A stretch of DNA of 35,238 nucleotides from Chthoniobacterales bacterium (GTDB lineage: Bacteria; Verrucomicrobiota; Verrucomicrobiia; Chthoniobacterales; UBA10450), in NCBI GenBank assembly GCA_025934755.1, contig JAICWQ010000011.1, positions 1 through 35,238 of the forward strand. Direction: 5' to 3'. Position numbers and translations under genes: made by a program. The notes beneath the pieces were generated by a model. It did no database searches. It was not told the DNA's origin and saw only the letters and a program-made list of their open reading frames with translations. Each line of letters opens with the position of its first letter. Within the stretch, counting starts at the first letter, position 1. Positions 8,752 to 17,244 of this stretch are shown here, in pieces.

Positions 8752-10701
8752 ATGAAACAGTTTTTGCTGGCCTGCGCGTTTCCGGCATTGTTAACAGCTC
8801 AGAACATGGATCTGACCGAACAGCTTGGTAAAACCGTTCTTTACGGCGATATCGCGATTTCTCCGGATGGAAACCAGGTCGCCTGGGTCCAGTCGACCGC
8901 CGCTACGACTTCGAAAGAAACTTACACTTCCAAAACCGCGCCCGGATCTTCGGCAATCAAGATCACACTTGGAAATGGCGGGAACCGGGTTGACGCCCAG
9001 CCGGCATGGTCGCCCGACTCAAAAACGCTCGCTCTCCTTTCCAATGCCGGAGAGGGCGATCAGAAACAGCTGTGGCTGGTTAATGCAGACGGGTCGGGAG
9101 CGAGGAAAATGACCAAGCTCAGCGGGTATGCCGCCCGTCCCCGCTGGTCCCATGACGGAAGGCAAATCGCTCTATTATATATAGAGGGAGCCGGCGGAGG
9201 AGGCCCGCTCATGGCCGCGCCATCCACGACGGGCGTCATCGATAAGGCGATTCACAATCAACGGATCGCCGTTCTCGATGTCGCGACCGGGGAACTGAAG
9301 CAGGTTTCGCCGGGTGACCTGCATGTTTACGACTTTGACTGGTCGCCGGACGACAAAATGTTCGCGGTGACGGCGGCCCCCGGTCCGGGCGATAACAACT
9401 GGTGGATCGCGCAGATTTACAAAATCGACATCGCCACGGGTAAACCGACGTCGATTTACAAACCTTCTCTTCAAATCGCGGTGCCCCGTTGGTCGCCGGA
9501 CGGAAAACAGATTGCCTTCATCGAAGGGATCATGAGCGATGAAGGATTTCACGGCGGCGACTTACTTACAATTCCGGCCAACGGAGGCAGCGCGACCGAT
9601 CGCACCGCGGGCCGGAAAGGATCCGTGAGCTCTTTATTCTGGGTGGCGCCCGATCGAATCCTTTTCACCGAGTACGTTGGCGGCGGAAGCGCGATCTCAG
9701 AGCTGTCATTGCCCGAGAAGTCGGTGCACACAATTTCGAAGGGCGCGGAAGGCCTCCACGCGTTTGGCAATTTTCCGAACTTTGCTCTCTCGGGGGACGG
9801 GAAATTCGCGGCAGCGGTCCGAGGCAGTTACAACACGCCACCCGAAGTGTGGGGCGGATTCCTCGGCCAATGGCGACAGTTGACGAAAAATAATGCGTCA
9901 TTGCCGATGACCTGGGGCAAAGCCGAAAGCATCGACTGGACGAACGAAGGATTTCACATCCAAGGCTGGCTGATTCCGGCGGCGAAAATCGAAGCTGGTA
10001 AAAAATATCCGATGGTCGTTCTCATTCATGGCGGCCCGTCCGGTGTAACGACATCGGAATGGCCGGCTGGCGCGGGGATGGCCCGCGCGATCATTGCCGC
10101 ACTTTCCTCTCGCGGTTACTACGTGCTATTGCCAAATCCGCGTGGGAGCTACGGCCAGGGCGAAGATTTCACTCGGGCAAATGTGAAAGATTTCGGTCAC
10201 GGGGATCTTCGCGATGATCTCGCCGGGGTGGACGCGGCGTTGAAAAAGTATCCGATCGACCCCCAACGACTCGGGGTTACCGGCTGGAGCTACGGCGGAT
10301 ATATGACGATGTGGACCGTGACCCAGACCGACCGATTCAAAGCTGCGGTCTCGGGTGCAGGTATTGCCAACTGGCAGAGTTATTACGGCCAAAATTTGAT
10401 CGACCAGTGGATGATTCCGTTTTTTGGGGCATCGGTCTATGACGATCCGGCCGTTTACGAAAAGAGTTCGCCGATCAAGTTCATCAAAAATGTGAAGACG
10501 CCGACCCTCATCATCGTCGGCGAACACGACGCCGAATGTCCGGCGGCGCAGTCTTACGAATTTTGGCACGCTCTTCGAACGCTTGGTGTTCCAACCCAAC
10601 TCATTATTTATCCCGGCGAAGGCCATCTTTTTCTGAAACCAGAAAACCAGGCAGACAGACTCAACCAGACGATTGCCTGGTTCGATAAATATCTGAAGTA
10701 G
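8752..10701 (+). CDS. Secreted S9 family peptidase (prolyl oligopeptidase/dipeptidyl peptidase type)
   Basis: This 649-residue protein has a short signal peptide (MKQFLLACAFPALLTAQ). An N-terminal beta-propeller (about residues 30-370) follows, made of repeated W-SPDGKQIAF-type blades such as AWSPDSKTLALLS and RWSPDGKQIAFIE. The C-terminal part is an alpha/beta-hydrolase with the S9 nucleophile elbow GWSYGGYM (Ser513), Asp593 in GEHDAECP and His625 in GEGHLF, a complete catalytic triad. Such enzymes cleave short peptides, often after proline or releasing di/tripeptides, probably in the periplasm here. With the dipeptide epimerase further right this hints at peptide scavenging. It is transcribed alone, behind the repeat-rich gap. 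Confidence 0.93.
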   Translation: MKQFLLACAFPALLTAQNMDLTEQLGKTVLYGDIAISPDGNQVAWVQSTAATTSKETYTSKTAPGSSAIKITLGNGGNRVDAQPAWSPDSKTLALLSNAGEGDQKQLWLVNADGSGARKMTKLSGYAARPRWSHDGRQIALLYIEGAGGGGPLMAAPSTTGVIDKAIHNQRIAVLDVATGELKQVSPGDLHVYDFDWSPDDKMFAVTAAPGPGDNNWWIAQIYKIDIATGKPTSIYKPSLQIAVPRWSPDGKQIAFIEGIMSDEGFHGGDLLTIPANGGSATDRTAGRKGSVSSLFWVAPDRILFTEYVGGGSAISELSLPEKSVHTISKGAEGLHAFGNFPNFALSGDGKFAAAVRGSYNTPPEVWGGFLGQWRQLTKNNASLPMTWGKAESIDWTNEGFHIQGWLIPAAKIEAGKKYPMVVLIHGGPSGVTTSEWPAGAGMARAIIAALSSRGYYVLLPNPRGSYGQGEDFTRANVKDFGHGDLRDDLAGVDAALKKYPIDPQRLGVTGWSYGGYMTMWTVTQTDRFKAAVSGAGIANWQSYYGQNLIDQWMIPFFGASVYDDPAVYEKSSPIKFIKNVKTPTLIIVGEHDAECPAAQSYEFWHALRTLGVPTQLIIYPGEGHLFLKPENQADRLNQTIAWFDKYLK

Positions 10702-10882
10702 CCAAAGCCAGGGCGAATTCCACTGGAGATCGGCAGATAAATATCGGGCGGTCTCCGATTTTAACCAAACCCACAGGTGGTCGCGTTAGTGATGCGATAA
10801 TTGTTCGCGGACGTCCAAGAAGATTTGCGCTCGACGAACCTGGGGCTGGCTTGTTTCGTGCTGTTTCTTCGCAGCGTTTGTT

Positions 10883-11092
10883 ATGGTTCGATTGGAGATA
10901 GATTTCAAACCGGGTTGGTTCGAACGAAAGTTAATCCGACAAACCAAGCTCGATGTTCTGCGACGTCTCGGCGGCCACGATTTTCGGCTTCTTCGGATCG
11001 TGCTGAAGAAGCGTGATGGCCGGGTTGCCTTTCAATTCATCGGCGACTCGAGCAGCGTAGAAAAAGCCAAGAACCTTCTTGGCATCTGCTGA
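10883..11092 (+). CDS. Small hypothetical protein
   Basis: This 69-residue basic protein (begins MVRLEIDFKPGWFERKL) has alternating hydrophobic and charged residues and an ending GDSSSVEKAKNLLGIC that suggests a beta strand and a helix. No signal peptide or membrane segment is visible and no family is recognised. Another frame (10801-11016) overlaps it but has a less protein-like composition. There is no clear ribosome binding site. It faces the minus-strand gene ending at 11109. The stretch 10702-10882 before it shows no gene, only a weak hairpin around GGAGATC/GGTCTCC. Confidence 0.45.
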   Translation: MVRLEIDFKPGWFERKLIRQTKLDVLRRLGGHDFRLLRIVLKKRDGRVAFQFIGDSSSVEKAKNLLGIC

Positions 11093-11108
11093 TTCAATCG
11101 AGATCTGC

Positions 11109-12269
11109 TTATCGGCGACCGCGCCAGCCGGGCGGCGGGATCAGGTTTGCAGGAACACCCGCCGCTTGAAGCATGGCCAAACCATTCGTCGGATTGCGCC
11201 ACATGACTTCGCGACTGATCCGCTGTAGCGCGTTCGATCGCGCCGTGGGATCTGCAATATTGTCGGCCCAGGCAATAGCGTCCTGCGGGTTCGTGGCCGC
11301 CATTGAAAAAGCCAGAGCGGCGGCAGCGGCATCGTATGAATTGCCGGGAGGCAACGAACTTACCCAATTGATCGCCGCATTGAGATCATCGCGGGCCCAT
11401 TCCCGCATCACTTGCGAAATTGTGCGAGCTTCGGCTTGCGGATCGGTCAACCCAATCGCCCAGTTCGCTGCGGACATTGGATCATCTGCCGCCCAGGTTC
11501 GTGCGACTTGAGCCAGTGGCGATTGCCAGCCAGTCCCGCCCATTCCGCTCTGCATGGCTTGCAACGCCGCGGCCTGAGGATCAATCGTGGCCCATTGCCG
11601 ATAAATCACACTGCTTAACGATTCGTTTCCGGGAAAATCCCCTAACGACTGGGCCATCGTCAGCGCCGCCGCCGGGTCGCTTTCGGCCATAAAACTGAGG
11701 ACTCCTCGCAACGCCATGTAACGAAGGTTCGATTCCGGGATCGCTTTGGCGCGATCGAGAGCGGATTGCAAATCCACGCTGGCGAGCGATTCGAAAACAT
11801 CGTCGGCCATATATTCGTAGCCGTGGTTCGAGTTGGCGAAATTGAGGGCAGCTTCGGGATCGTCCTGCACCCAGCGCGCAATCAACAATCGCGATGCGAG
11901 CTCGCGTTCGTTACTGCCTGGAATGCGCTGGACCCGCTTCAAGACATCGGCAAAGTCGGACCGGTTCAATCCGCTGATCAATGCCTGCAGATCTTTTGCT
12001 CTCTGACGCGGATCACGCTCTGCCAGAATCGTGTTCAAAGATTTCGCGCGAAAAGTGCTTGGCGGCTCCGATTTTGTCGTCGCGGGCGCGCTTTTCGTTT
12101 GCGCTTCGGGCACAGGCTCCTTAACCGCAACCGACTGGGATGCAACCGGGTCCACCGGTTGGGCCGCAGACGAGTTCGAGTGACGATTAAATGCCCGATC
12201 AAGCACCGCGCCGCCGGCTACTGCGATTCCAAGAATCAAAACGTACCAGGGATTAATTTTCGCCGCCAT
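11109..12269 (-). CDS. Membrane-anchored protein with about eight helical A-x-WA-x-DP repeats
   Basis: This protein of about 386 residues has an N-terminal membrane anchor or signal (INPWYVLILGIAVAGGAV), then a low-complexity Pro/Ser/Lys linker (about residues 30-75). The rest is a solenoid-like repeat region. Units are spaced by about 30-40 residues and marked by WVQDDPEAAL, MAESDPAAAL, WATIDPQAAA, WAADDPMSAA, WARDDLNAAI and MAATNPQDAI. The pattern recalls TPR/HEAT-type alpha-solenoids that bind proteins, but I cannot name a family. AGGAAG lies 9 bases before the ATG at 12269 and only directly abuts the ATG at 12278, so I prefer 12269. The gene follows the histidine phosphatase gene on the same strand after a gap of about 60 bases. 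It most likely acts on the periplasmic face of the inner membrane. Confidence 0.75.
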   Translation of the reverse strand: MAAKINPWYVLILGIAVAGGAVLDRAFNRHSNSSAAQPVDPVASQSVAVKEPVPEAQTKSAPATTKSEPPSTFRAKSLNTILAERDPRQRAKDLQALISGLNRSDFADVLKRVQRIPGSNERELASRLLIARWVQDDPEAALNFANSNHGYEYMADDVFESLASVDLQSALDRAKAIPESNLRYMALRGVLSFMAESDPAAALTMAQSLGDFPGNESLSSVIYRQWATIDPQAAALQAMQSGMGGTGWQSPLAQVARTWAADDPMSAANWAIGLTDPQAEARTISQVMREWARDDLNAAINWVSSLPPGNSYDAAAAALAFSMAATNPQDAIAWADNIADPTARSNALQRISREVMWRNPTNGLAMLQAAGVPANLIPPPGWRGRR

Positions 12270-12335
12270 CTCCCACATCTTCCTAAAATACCGCGGTCTG
12301 CGCCAGCAGAAATCCGCGTAAAGCGCGACCTACCT

Positions 12336-12821
12336 TCAGAACGGATAGTGAAGGCGTAACAGCTGGGGCTTGGCGCCCAGCGAGACCACGAATATTTCAC
12401 TATAATCGCTGTCTGGAATCTGGACCGGTCCATCAATCCCGATCGCTGTTAGGATATTCGGAATCGTGTCGCCATGCCCTACGACCAGGGCATTGCCATT
12501 CAGTTGGCGCAATTTTGAAACGAGCGCCGCGATATCTTTTCCGGCGACGATGGTTGGGCTGATGCCGGTTGAGCTCGATGTCGGGACGGCCGTCTCCTGG
12601 GTGCGCTTAAATTCGCTGGTGAAGATTGCTGTGATCCCTGCGTCTTTTAGAATTCGCGCGAGCGCCTTCGCCCGGTCGCGGCCGGCAGGAGACAAATCCG
12701 GGTCCTTCGGATCGTTGGCTGCCTTTTCCGCGTGACGAACGATCACGACAATCGGTTCTGCTGACGCAAACGACACCGCAATCAACGACGCGACAAATAG
12801 AACAAGGACCTTCATCCACAT
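12336..12821 (-). CDS. Secreted histidine phosphatase family protein (SixA/phosphoglycerate-mutase fold)
   Basis: This 161-residue protein opens with a signal peptide (MKVLVLFVASLIAVSFASA), then VVIVRHAEK, the phosphate-binding RHG-type motif with catalytic His30. Arg73 in SEFKRTQET and the second active-site His116 in VVGHGDT complete the phosphate pocket. It is the short SixA-like form without an inserted lid domain. The export signal argues for a periplasmic phosphatase rather than a phosphohistidine phosphatase of cytosolic signalling. Substrates are unknown. An alternative ATG two codons in (12815) would fit the signal peptide better. It is divergent from the dipeptide epimerase gene across about 118 bases and upstream of the helical-repeat gene. 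Confidence 0.88.
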   Translation of the reverse strand: MWMKVLVLFVASLIAVSFASAEPIVVIVRHAEKAANDPKDPDLSPAGRDRAKALARILKDAGITAIFTSEFKRTQETAVPTSSSTGISPTIVAGKDIAALVSKLRQLNGNALVVGHGDTIPNILTAIGIDGPVQIPDSDYSEIFVVSLGAKPQLLRLHYPF

Positions 12822-12866
12822 ATGCTAGCAGAAAAATCGTCTTTCGAAATTAAGCACCTCGGTCGC

Positions 12867-12883
12867 CAGACTCGCTGAGTCTG
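12867..12883. repeat. Perfect 7-bp inverted repeat in a divergent promoter region
   Basis: CAGACTC and GAGTCTG are separated by GCT, between the divergent phosphatase and epimerase genes. A short run TCTTTT follows on the plus strand. It could be an operator, a small terminator or a dispersed repeat, and nothing here decides between these. Confidence 0.5.
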
Positions 12884-12928
12884 ATCTTTTCCCGCCACAT
12901 GTTGAACGTCGCGACTTTCTGCGTCTGG

Positions 12929-12953
12929 TCACTTGTCACATGTCACTGATCAC
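12929..12953. repeat. TCAC-N3 heptamer array overlapping the epimerase start codon
   Basis: TCAC occurs at 12929, 12936, 12943 and 12950, exactly 7 bases apart (TCACTTG, TCACATG, TCACTGA, TCAC). The ATG of the downstream gene at 12940 is part of the second unit. Confidence 0.85.
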
Positions 12954-13929
12954 TCTGTCGATCGAGGCCCACGAGGAAATCTGGCCGCTCAAGGAAACGT
13001 TCCGGATTTCGCGCGGCAGCCGAACTGAAACACGTGTGATCGTTGCCACCATCAGCGACGGCGAGCACACCGGGCGCGGCGAAGGAGTGCCAGTGCGTCG
13101 TTACAATCAGACATCCGGCTCTGTGCTGGCCCAGATCGAAGCGATCAATCCCGATGACAATTTTAATCGCACGAGTTTGCAATCGCTTTTACCTCCCGGG
13201 GCGGCCCGAAATGCGCTGGATTGCGCGCTTTGGGACCTGGACGCGAAACGCTCAGGCAAACGCGTTTGGGAAATTGCCGGGATTCCGGTGGCTTCTGAAA
13301 TCGAAACGTCCTTCACCATCAGCCTGGATGCGGCGGAAAAAATGGGCCAAGCGGCAAAGTCACACTCGGCCGCGCCGATCCTCAAATTAAAACTCGGAGG
13401 CGACAGAGAGGATTTGGCACGCGTAACCGCCGTTCGCAAATTTGCCCCCACTGCCCGTCTTTTAATCGATGCCAACGAATCGTGGTCGCCGGAACATTAT
13501 CGAGACCTCGCGCCTGAGTTGAAAGAACTCGGCGTCGAGGTAATCGAGCAACCGTTTCCAGCTGATGCCGATGAAGTTTTGGAAAAACTGGATCATCCAG
13601 TGCCGGTTTGCGCAGACGAAAGTTGCCACACCACGATCGACCTTCCGCGGTTAAAAAATCGGTACGAGATGATCAATGTGAAACTCGACAAGACGGGCGG
13701 GTTCACTGAGGCGCTATTTTTGTGCGAACGCGCGCGCGAAAATGGATTCAAATTACTGATCGGCTGCATGGCGTGCACCTCGTTAGGCATAGCCCCAGCA
13801 CGATTGCTTGCGAGCGACGCGGACTATGCCGATCTCGACGGCGCGATATTACTCGCCCGCGACCGAGATCACGGACTTCAATGTGCCAAAGGCCAGCTCG
13901 GTTTGCCGCCGCGAGAGCTCTGGGGATAA
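12940..13929 (+). CDS. Dipeptide epimerase (enolase superfamily, L-Ala-D/L-Glu epimerase type)
   Basis: This 329-residue TIM-barrel enzyme is of the muconate-lactonizing subgroup. The acid/base lysines K149 and K151 are in LKLKLGG. The Mg2+ ligands are D177 (LLIDANES), E203 (IEQPFP) and D226 (CADES), and the opposing lysine is K248 (INVKLDKTGG). Near the end, D298-x-D300 (ADLDG) is the motif that in this family holds the amino end of the dipeptide. The N-terminal IWPLKETFRISRGSRTE also fits. It likely interconverts L-Ala-D-Glu and L-Ala-L-Glu from peptidoglycan, letting a peptidase finish the job, but related enzymes use other dipeptides. The start codon lies inside a 7-bp repeat array, and no upstream in-frame alternative suits the fold better. 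Confidence 0.92.
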   Translation: MSLITLSIEAHEEIWPLKETFRISRGSRTETRVIVATISDGEHTGRGEGVPVRRYNQTSGSVLAQIEAINPDDNFNRTSLQSLLPPGAARNALDCALWDLDAKRSGKRVWEIAGIPVASEIETSFTISLDAAEKMGQAAKSHSAAPILKLKLGGDREDLARVTAVRKFAPTARLLIDANESWSPEHYRDLAPELKELGVEVIEQPFPADADEVLEKLDHPVPVCADESCHTTIDLPRLKNRYEMINVKLDKTGGFTEALFLCERARENGFKLLIGCMACTSLGIAPARLLASDADYADLDGAILLARDRDHGLQCAKGQLGLPPRELWG

Positions 13930-13973
13930 GAGAAGTGACCAGTCTCAAACCGCATAGGTCTCGCGATTTGGTC

Positions 13974-16676
13974 TTACTCGCAGCGAAGAGCCACCATTGG
14001 ATCGACTTTGGTTGCACGGCGCGCCGGCAAATAACAAGCGAGGAGCGCGACCCCGATGAAAACGACGATGGCAATGCCAAAAGTCATCGGGTCTAGTGGC
14101 CTGATGCCGTAGAGTGAACCGGCCATCAATTGTGAAACCAACAGGGCGCAGATCAGACCAACCGTCGCGCCGGTGATCGCGAGTCCGAAACCGTAAGCCA
14201 ACAGCATCTGCAGAATCGTGCGTCGATCGGCGCCGAGGGCGAGCCGGACCCCAATTTCGTGGGTGCGTTCGTTTACCAGATAAGAGAGGACTCCATAGAT
14301 TCCGATCGCCGCCAACACCAACGCCGTCAGAGCAAACACGCCGACGATCTTGAGCGAAAAGCGCCGCTGGTCGAGCGAGGCCGAGAGCGTGTCCGTCAGC
14401 ATTTCTGCACTGAAAACAGGGAGCGTCGGATCGACCGACTGCACTTGCTTGCGCACTTGCTCGGGAATTGCAGCGGCATCCAGATGTCCTCGCAGAAAGA
14501 TCGCAAGATGTTTCGCACCTCTTTGATAAAGGTCGGTGTAGATTTGCGGGACGTTGGTGTTCTCGATCGATTCCGTCCGCGCATTTGCGACAATGCCGAC
14601 GATCGTTGTCCACCCAGTCACGCGTTGTGAAAGTTTTATGTGTTGGCCAATCGGATCTTCGTTAGGCCAAAGTGTCTGCGCCATCGATTCATTGATCACA
14701 GCGACGGCTTCCACGTCGTTCTTATCAAGATCGTTGAACATGCGTCCGCGGCGCAGGGTCATGCCCATTAAATGAAAATATTCCGGCGTAACGGTCGATT
14801 CATCGACCAGGGGCGCCTCATTGCTTTGGGTCTGTCTTCCTTCGATCATCATTGGAAGGGGAGGATTTTGATTGTTCCGGTCGTGCCCGAGCGGCAGGGC
14901 CGCCAGATCCCCCATCGCCACTTCTTCAACCCCGGTTAGTTGTTTGCAGCGCCGAAGAACGTCCCGGAAAAATGGCGCCTCCTGCGCCGCCGTGGCGTAG
15001 TTATCCATTTTTGGATCGTTTGGATACGGAATCCTCGTCTTGATCGTCATGACGTTTTGGGGATTGAACCCCAGCGGCGCACTCTGCAAATCCCAAAAGC
15101 TGTGGAGCAGCAAACCGGCTGCGATCAACAACACCAGAGACATGGCGAATTCCGTTATTACCAATGCCCGTCTGGCGCGGGCCTGTTCGCGTGATCCGGT
15201 GGATGCACGCCCTTCCTGCTTGAGCGCGTGACTGAGTTCCGGATGGCGAGCAGACAATGCGGGAGCAAGCCCAAAGATTATACCGGAGAGGACGGAGGCA
15301 CCCGATGCAAACAGCAACACGGTCCAGCTAATCGATATTTCATTCAACCTCGGCAAACTTTGCGGCACGAGATGGATGAGAAAATCTTTCGTGACGACGA
15401 GGACGCCCAAACCAATCGCGCCGCCGAGCAACCCTAGAAGCAAACTTTCCGTCAGCAATTGGCGGGTCAGCCTGATTTGTCCGGCCCCAAGTGCCCGTCG
15501 AATGGCCAGCTCGTGAGTTCTGACGCTGCCGCGCGCGAGCAAGAGGTTTGCTACATTGACACAAGCAATCAGGAGAACCAGGCCGACCGCGACGACCAGC
15601 ATGATGAGGGTCTGGCGCACATTACCGATCACGCTCTCTTTCAACGGGACCAATCGAATTCTCCATCCCATTTGGGCTGGATAATCGCTGGAATATTTTT
15701 TTCGCAATGAGGTGACCAGCGCGTCGACCTTGCTTTGCGCGCCCGCGATCGTCAGGCCGGATTTCAATCGCGCGATTGCAGTTGGCAGATTTCGCCCGCT
15801 TCGCGCCGGCTGATCTGACAATGGCGCTCCGTAAAAACTGGTGGCGGCCCAGACTTCAATGTTTCGCTCTCGGAACGAGGTCCCGGGGTCGTGAAAACTT
15901 GCGGGCATGACTCCGACGATTCGATACAAATCGGTGTCCATTCGTATGTTCTTTCCGAGGATGTCCGGATCGGAACCGAACATGCGCTTCCATAAGCCGT
16001 CGCTAATCACGACTTCGCCAATGAATCCCGGTGAATGGTCGGTCCCTGGAAAGGTGCGGCCAAGCTCAGGCTTTACGCCTAACAAATCGAAATAATTCGG
16101 CGCTTCAATCAGCAAGCTGACCCGGGCGGGTTCGGCCGCGCCTGTCAGATTGTTGTCGTCGTACCAGGCGGGAGAGACGTTCTCGAAAATCCCGGAGTGC
16201 TGAAGGTCCTGCCATTCCGGCTCAGACATGCCAACGTCATGCGCCCCAATTCCCTCAAGTTCGTCGACAATCCTTACAAGCTGGTCGGAGCCGGGATACG
16301 GAAGTGGATGCAAGAGCGTAGCGTCGACGACTGTGAAAATCGCGGTCGTGGCCCCGATGCCCAGCGCGATTGTCAAAACGACAACTGCGGTAAATCCCGG
16401 CGATTTTCGCAACATTCGAATGCTAAACCGCAGGTCCTGAAGAAGGATGTCAACGAAGTTTCCGGCGATCGCGTCGCGACATTCTTCCTTAAACCGCTCC
16501 GGACTCCCGAACTCGAGACGAGCGCGGCGCTGGGCTTCCGCTCGAGTTAATCCGGAACGTTCCAGTGCGTCCGCACGAAGTTCGAGGTGCGATTGAAGTT
16601 CTTCTTTCAGCTCTTGCTCGGTGCGGTAACGATGGCCAAATCTTCCGAGCAACGATCTGAAATAGGCCAGTCTCAT
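13974..16676 (-). CDS. ADOP-type ABC transporter permease (duplicated MacB/FtsX permease)
   Basis: This 900-residue protein begins with the ADOP N-terminal helical domain ([29 protein letters not shown]). It continues with [28 protein letters not shown], the start of the first MacB periplasmic core, and then FtsX membrane segments around residues 370-480. A second core and FtsX unit follow ([27 protein letters not shown]), ending [20 protein letters not shown]. It is full length for acidobacterial duplicated orphan permeases, which have no ATPase partner gene next to them. None is visible here either. The function of these permeases is not settled. It is cotranscribed behind a PadR repressor, the usual arrangement. 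Confidence 0.93.
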   Translation of the reverse strand: MRLAYFRSLLGRFGHRYRTEQELKEELQSHLELRADALERSGLTRAEAQRRARLEFGSPERFKEECRDAIAGNFVDILLQDLRFSIRMLRKSPGFTAVVVLTIALGIGATTAIFTVVDATLLHPLPYPGSDQLVRIVDELEGIGAHDVGMSEPEWQDLQHSGIFENVSPAWYDDNNLTGAAEPARVSLLIEAPNYFDLLGVKPELGRTFPGTDHSPGFIGEVVISDGLWKRMFGSDPDILGKNIRMDTDLYRIVGVMPASFHDPGTSFRERNIEVWAATSFYGAPLSDQPARSGRNLPTAIARLKSGLTIAGAQSKVDALVTSLRKKYSSDYPAQMGWRIRLVPLKESVIGNVRQTLIMLVVAVGLVLLIACVNVANLLLARGSVRTHELAIRRALGAGQIRLTRQLLTESLLLGLLGGAIGLGVLVVTKDFLIHLVPQSLPRLNEISISWTVLLFASGASVLSGIIFGLAPALSARHPELSHALKQEGRASTGSREQARARRALVITEFAMSLVLLIAAGLLLHSFWDLQSAPLGFNPQNVMTIKTRIPYPNDPKMDNYATAAQEAPFFRDVLRRCKQLTGVEEVAMGDLAALPLGHDRNNQNPPLPMMIEGRQTQSNEAPLVDESTVTPEYFHLMGMTLRRGRMFNDLDKNDVEAVAVINESMAQTLWPNEDPIGQHIKLSQRVTGWTTIVGIVANARTESIENTNVPQIYTDLYQRGAKHLAIFLRGHLDAAAIPEQVRKQVQSVDPTLPVFSAEMLTDTLSASLDQRRFSLKIVGVFALTALVLAAIGIYGVLSYLVNERTHEIGVRLALGADRRTILQMLLAYGFGLAITGATVGLICALLVSQLMAGSLYGIRPLDPMTFGIAIVVFIGVALLACYLPARRATKVDPMVALRCE

Positions 16677-16691
16677 TTGTCGCGCTTCTCG

Positions 16692-16711
16692 TCACTCATC
16701 ACTTTTGTCAC
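16692..16711. repeat. TCAC repeat units between padR and the ADOP gene
   Basis: TCAC occurs at 16692 and 16699 (7 apart) and again at 16708 (9 apart), filling most of the 31-base gap. Read on the minus strand, the stop codon of the PadR gene (TGA, 16708-16710) is the TGA of a GTGAC unit. Confidence 0.6.
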
Positions 16712-17049
16712 GCTTCCTGCGGTCGCGCGGCCAAAGCACTCGCGATTGCTTTCGCCAGTCGATTCCATCCATCGGTCTCCTCCCGTAGACGTCTTCGGCC
16801 TTGGGCCGTCAGTTCGTAAAATTTCGCGCGACGATTGTTCTCGGACTTGCCCCATTTCGATTTCAAAAGTCCCTGCCGGACCAATCGAAATAGCGCCGGA
16901 TAAAGCGCCCCCTGCTCCACGAACAATGCTTTGCCGGAAATCTGTTCGATCCGCGAAAGAACGGCGTAGCCGTGGAGTGGCCCCAGCGAAACCGCTTTTA
17001 AAATGAGAAGATCGAGTGTCCCCGGTAAAAGTTCGGCTTCATCACTCAT
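16708..17049 (-). CDS. PadR family transcriptional regulator
   Basis: This 113-residue protein is a winged-helix DNA-binding repressor of the short PadR type linked to ADOP permeases. Its start LLPGTLDLLILKAVSLGPLHGYAVLSRIE contains the conserved GTLDLLIL and HGY. It is followed by GALYPALFRLVRQGLL (recognition helix and wing) and KFYELTAQGRRRL. The ATG at 17047-17049 has AGGAG six bases upstream. The gene is the first of a two-gene operon with the permease. Its own promoter carries repeated TTAGGAG/CTCCTAA half-sites, so autorepression is likely. The ligand is unknown. Confidence 0.93.
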   Translation of the reverse strand: MSDEAELLPGTLDLLILKAVSLGPLHGYAVLSRIEQISGKALFVEQGALYPALFRLVRQGLLKSKWGKSENNRRAKFYELTAQGRRRLREETDGWNRLAKAIASALAARPQEA

Positions 17050-17055
17050 AGTGCT

Positions 17056-17093
17056 CTCCTAAATCAATTAGGAGTCTATGAAGCTTCTCCTAA
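17056..17093. promoter_or_regulatory. Probable PadR operator: three CTCCTAA/TTAGGAG half-sites
   Basis: CTCCTAA (17056-17062), TTAGGAG (17068-17074) and CTCCTAA (17087-17093) are exact 7-base half-sites. The first two form an inverted repeat with a 5-base spacer, and the last two an inverted repeat with a 12-base spacer. One half-site lies in the promoter spacer, one touches the -10 box, and one overlaps the Shine-Dalgarno. A dimeric repressor bound here would block both RNA polymerase and translation initiation. Confidence 0.65.
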
Positions 17094-17101
17094 GCTGTCA
17101 A
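17073..17101 (-). promoter_or_regulatory. Sigma-70-like promoter of the padR-ADOP operon
   Basis: On the minus strand a perfect -35 box TTGACA (17096-17101) is followed by exactly 17 bases and then TAGACT (17073-17078), a 4-of-6 match to the -10 consensus. Transcription would start about 15-20 bases before the padR ATG, leaving room for the AGGAG ribosome binding site. Confidence 0.7.
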
Positions 17102-17244
17102 GGGGAGAGTATTGGCGTTCAGAGAGCAAATTCAGGCCTCAGCCATGCGATGGAGGTAGCAGGTGCGGCCGCAATCCGCCAAGCAGATTCCAGGAGGCTC
17201 TTTGCCTGCAAGGGTTACCGAACCATGGACGGAGCCGTCCCCAG

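Noticed and set aside
8535-8831. A 98-codon frame rich in HPSSFIL repeats
   Set aside because: It is translation of the CCTTCAT array, which lacks stop codons, plus the shadow of the peptidase start. No family or ribosome binding site.
9171-9186. AT-rich near-palindrome around CTCTATTATATATAGAG
   Set aside because: It lies inside the S9 peptidase gene and encodes a conserved-looking beta strand. The symmetry is imperfect and probably chance.
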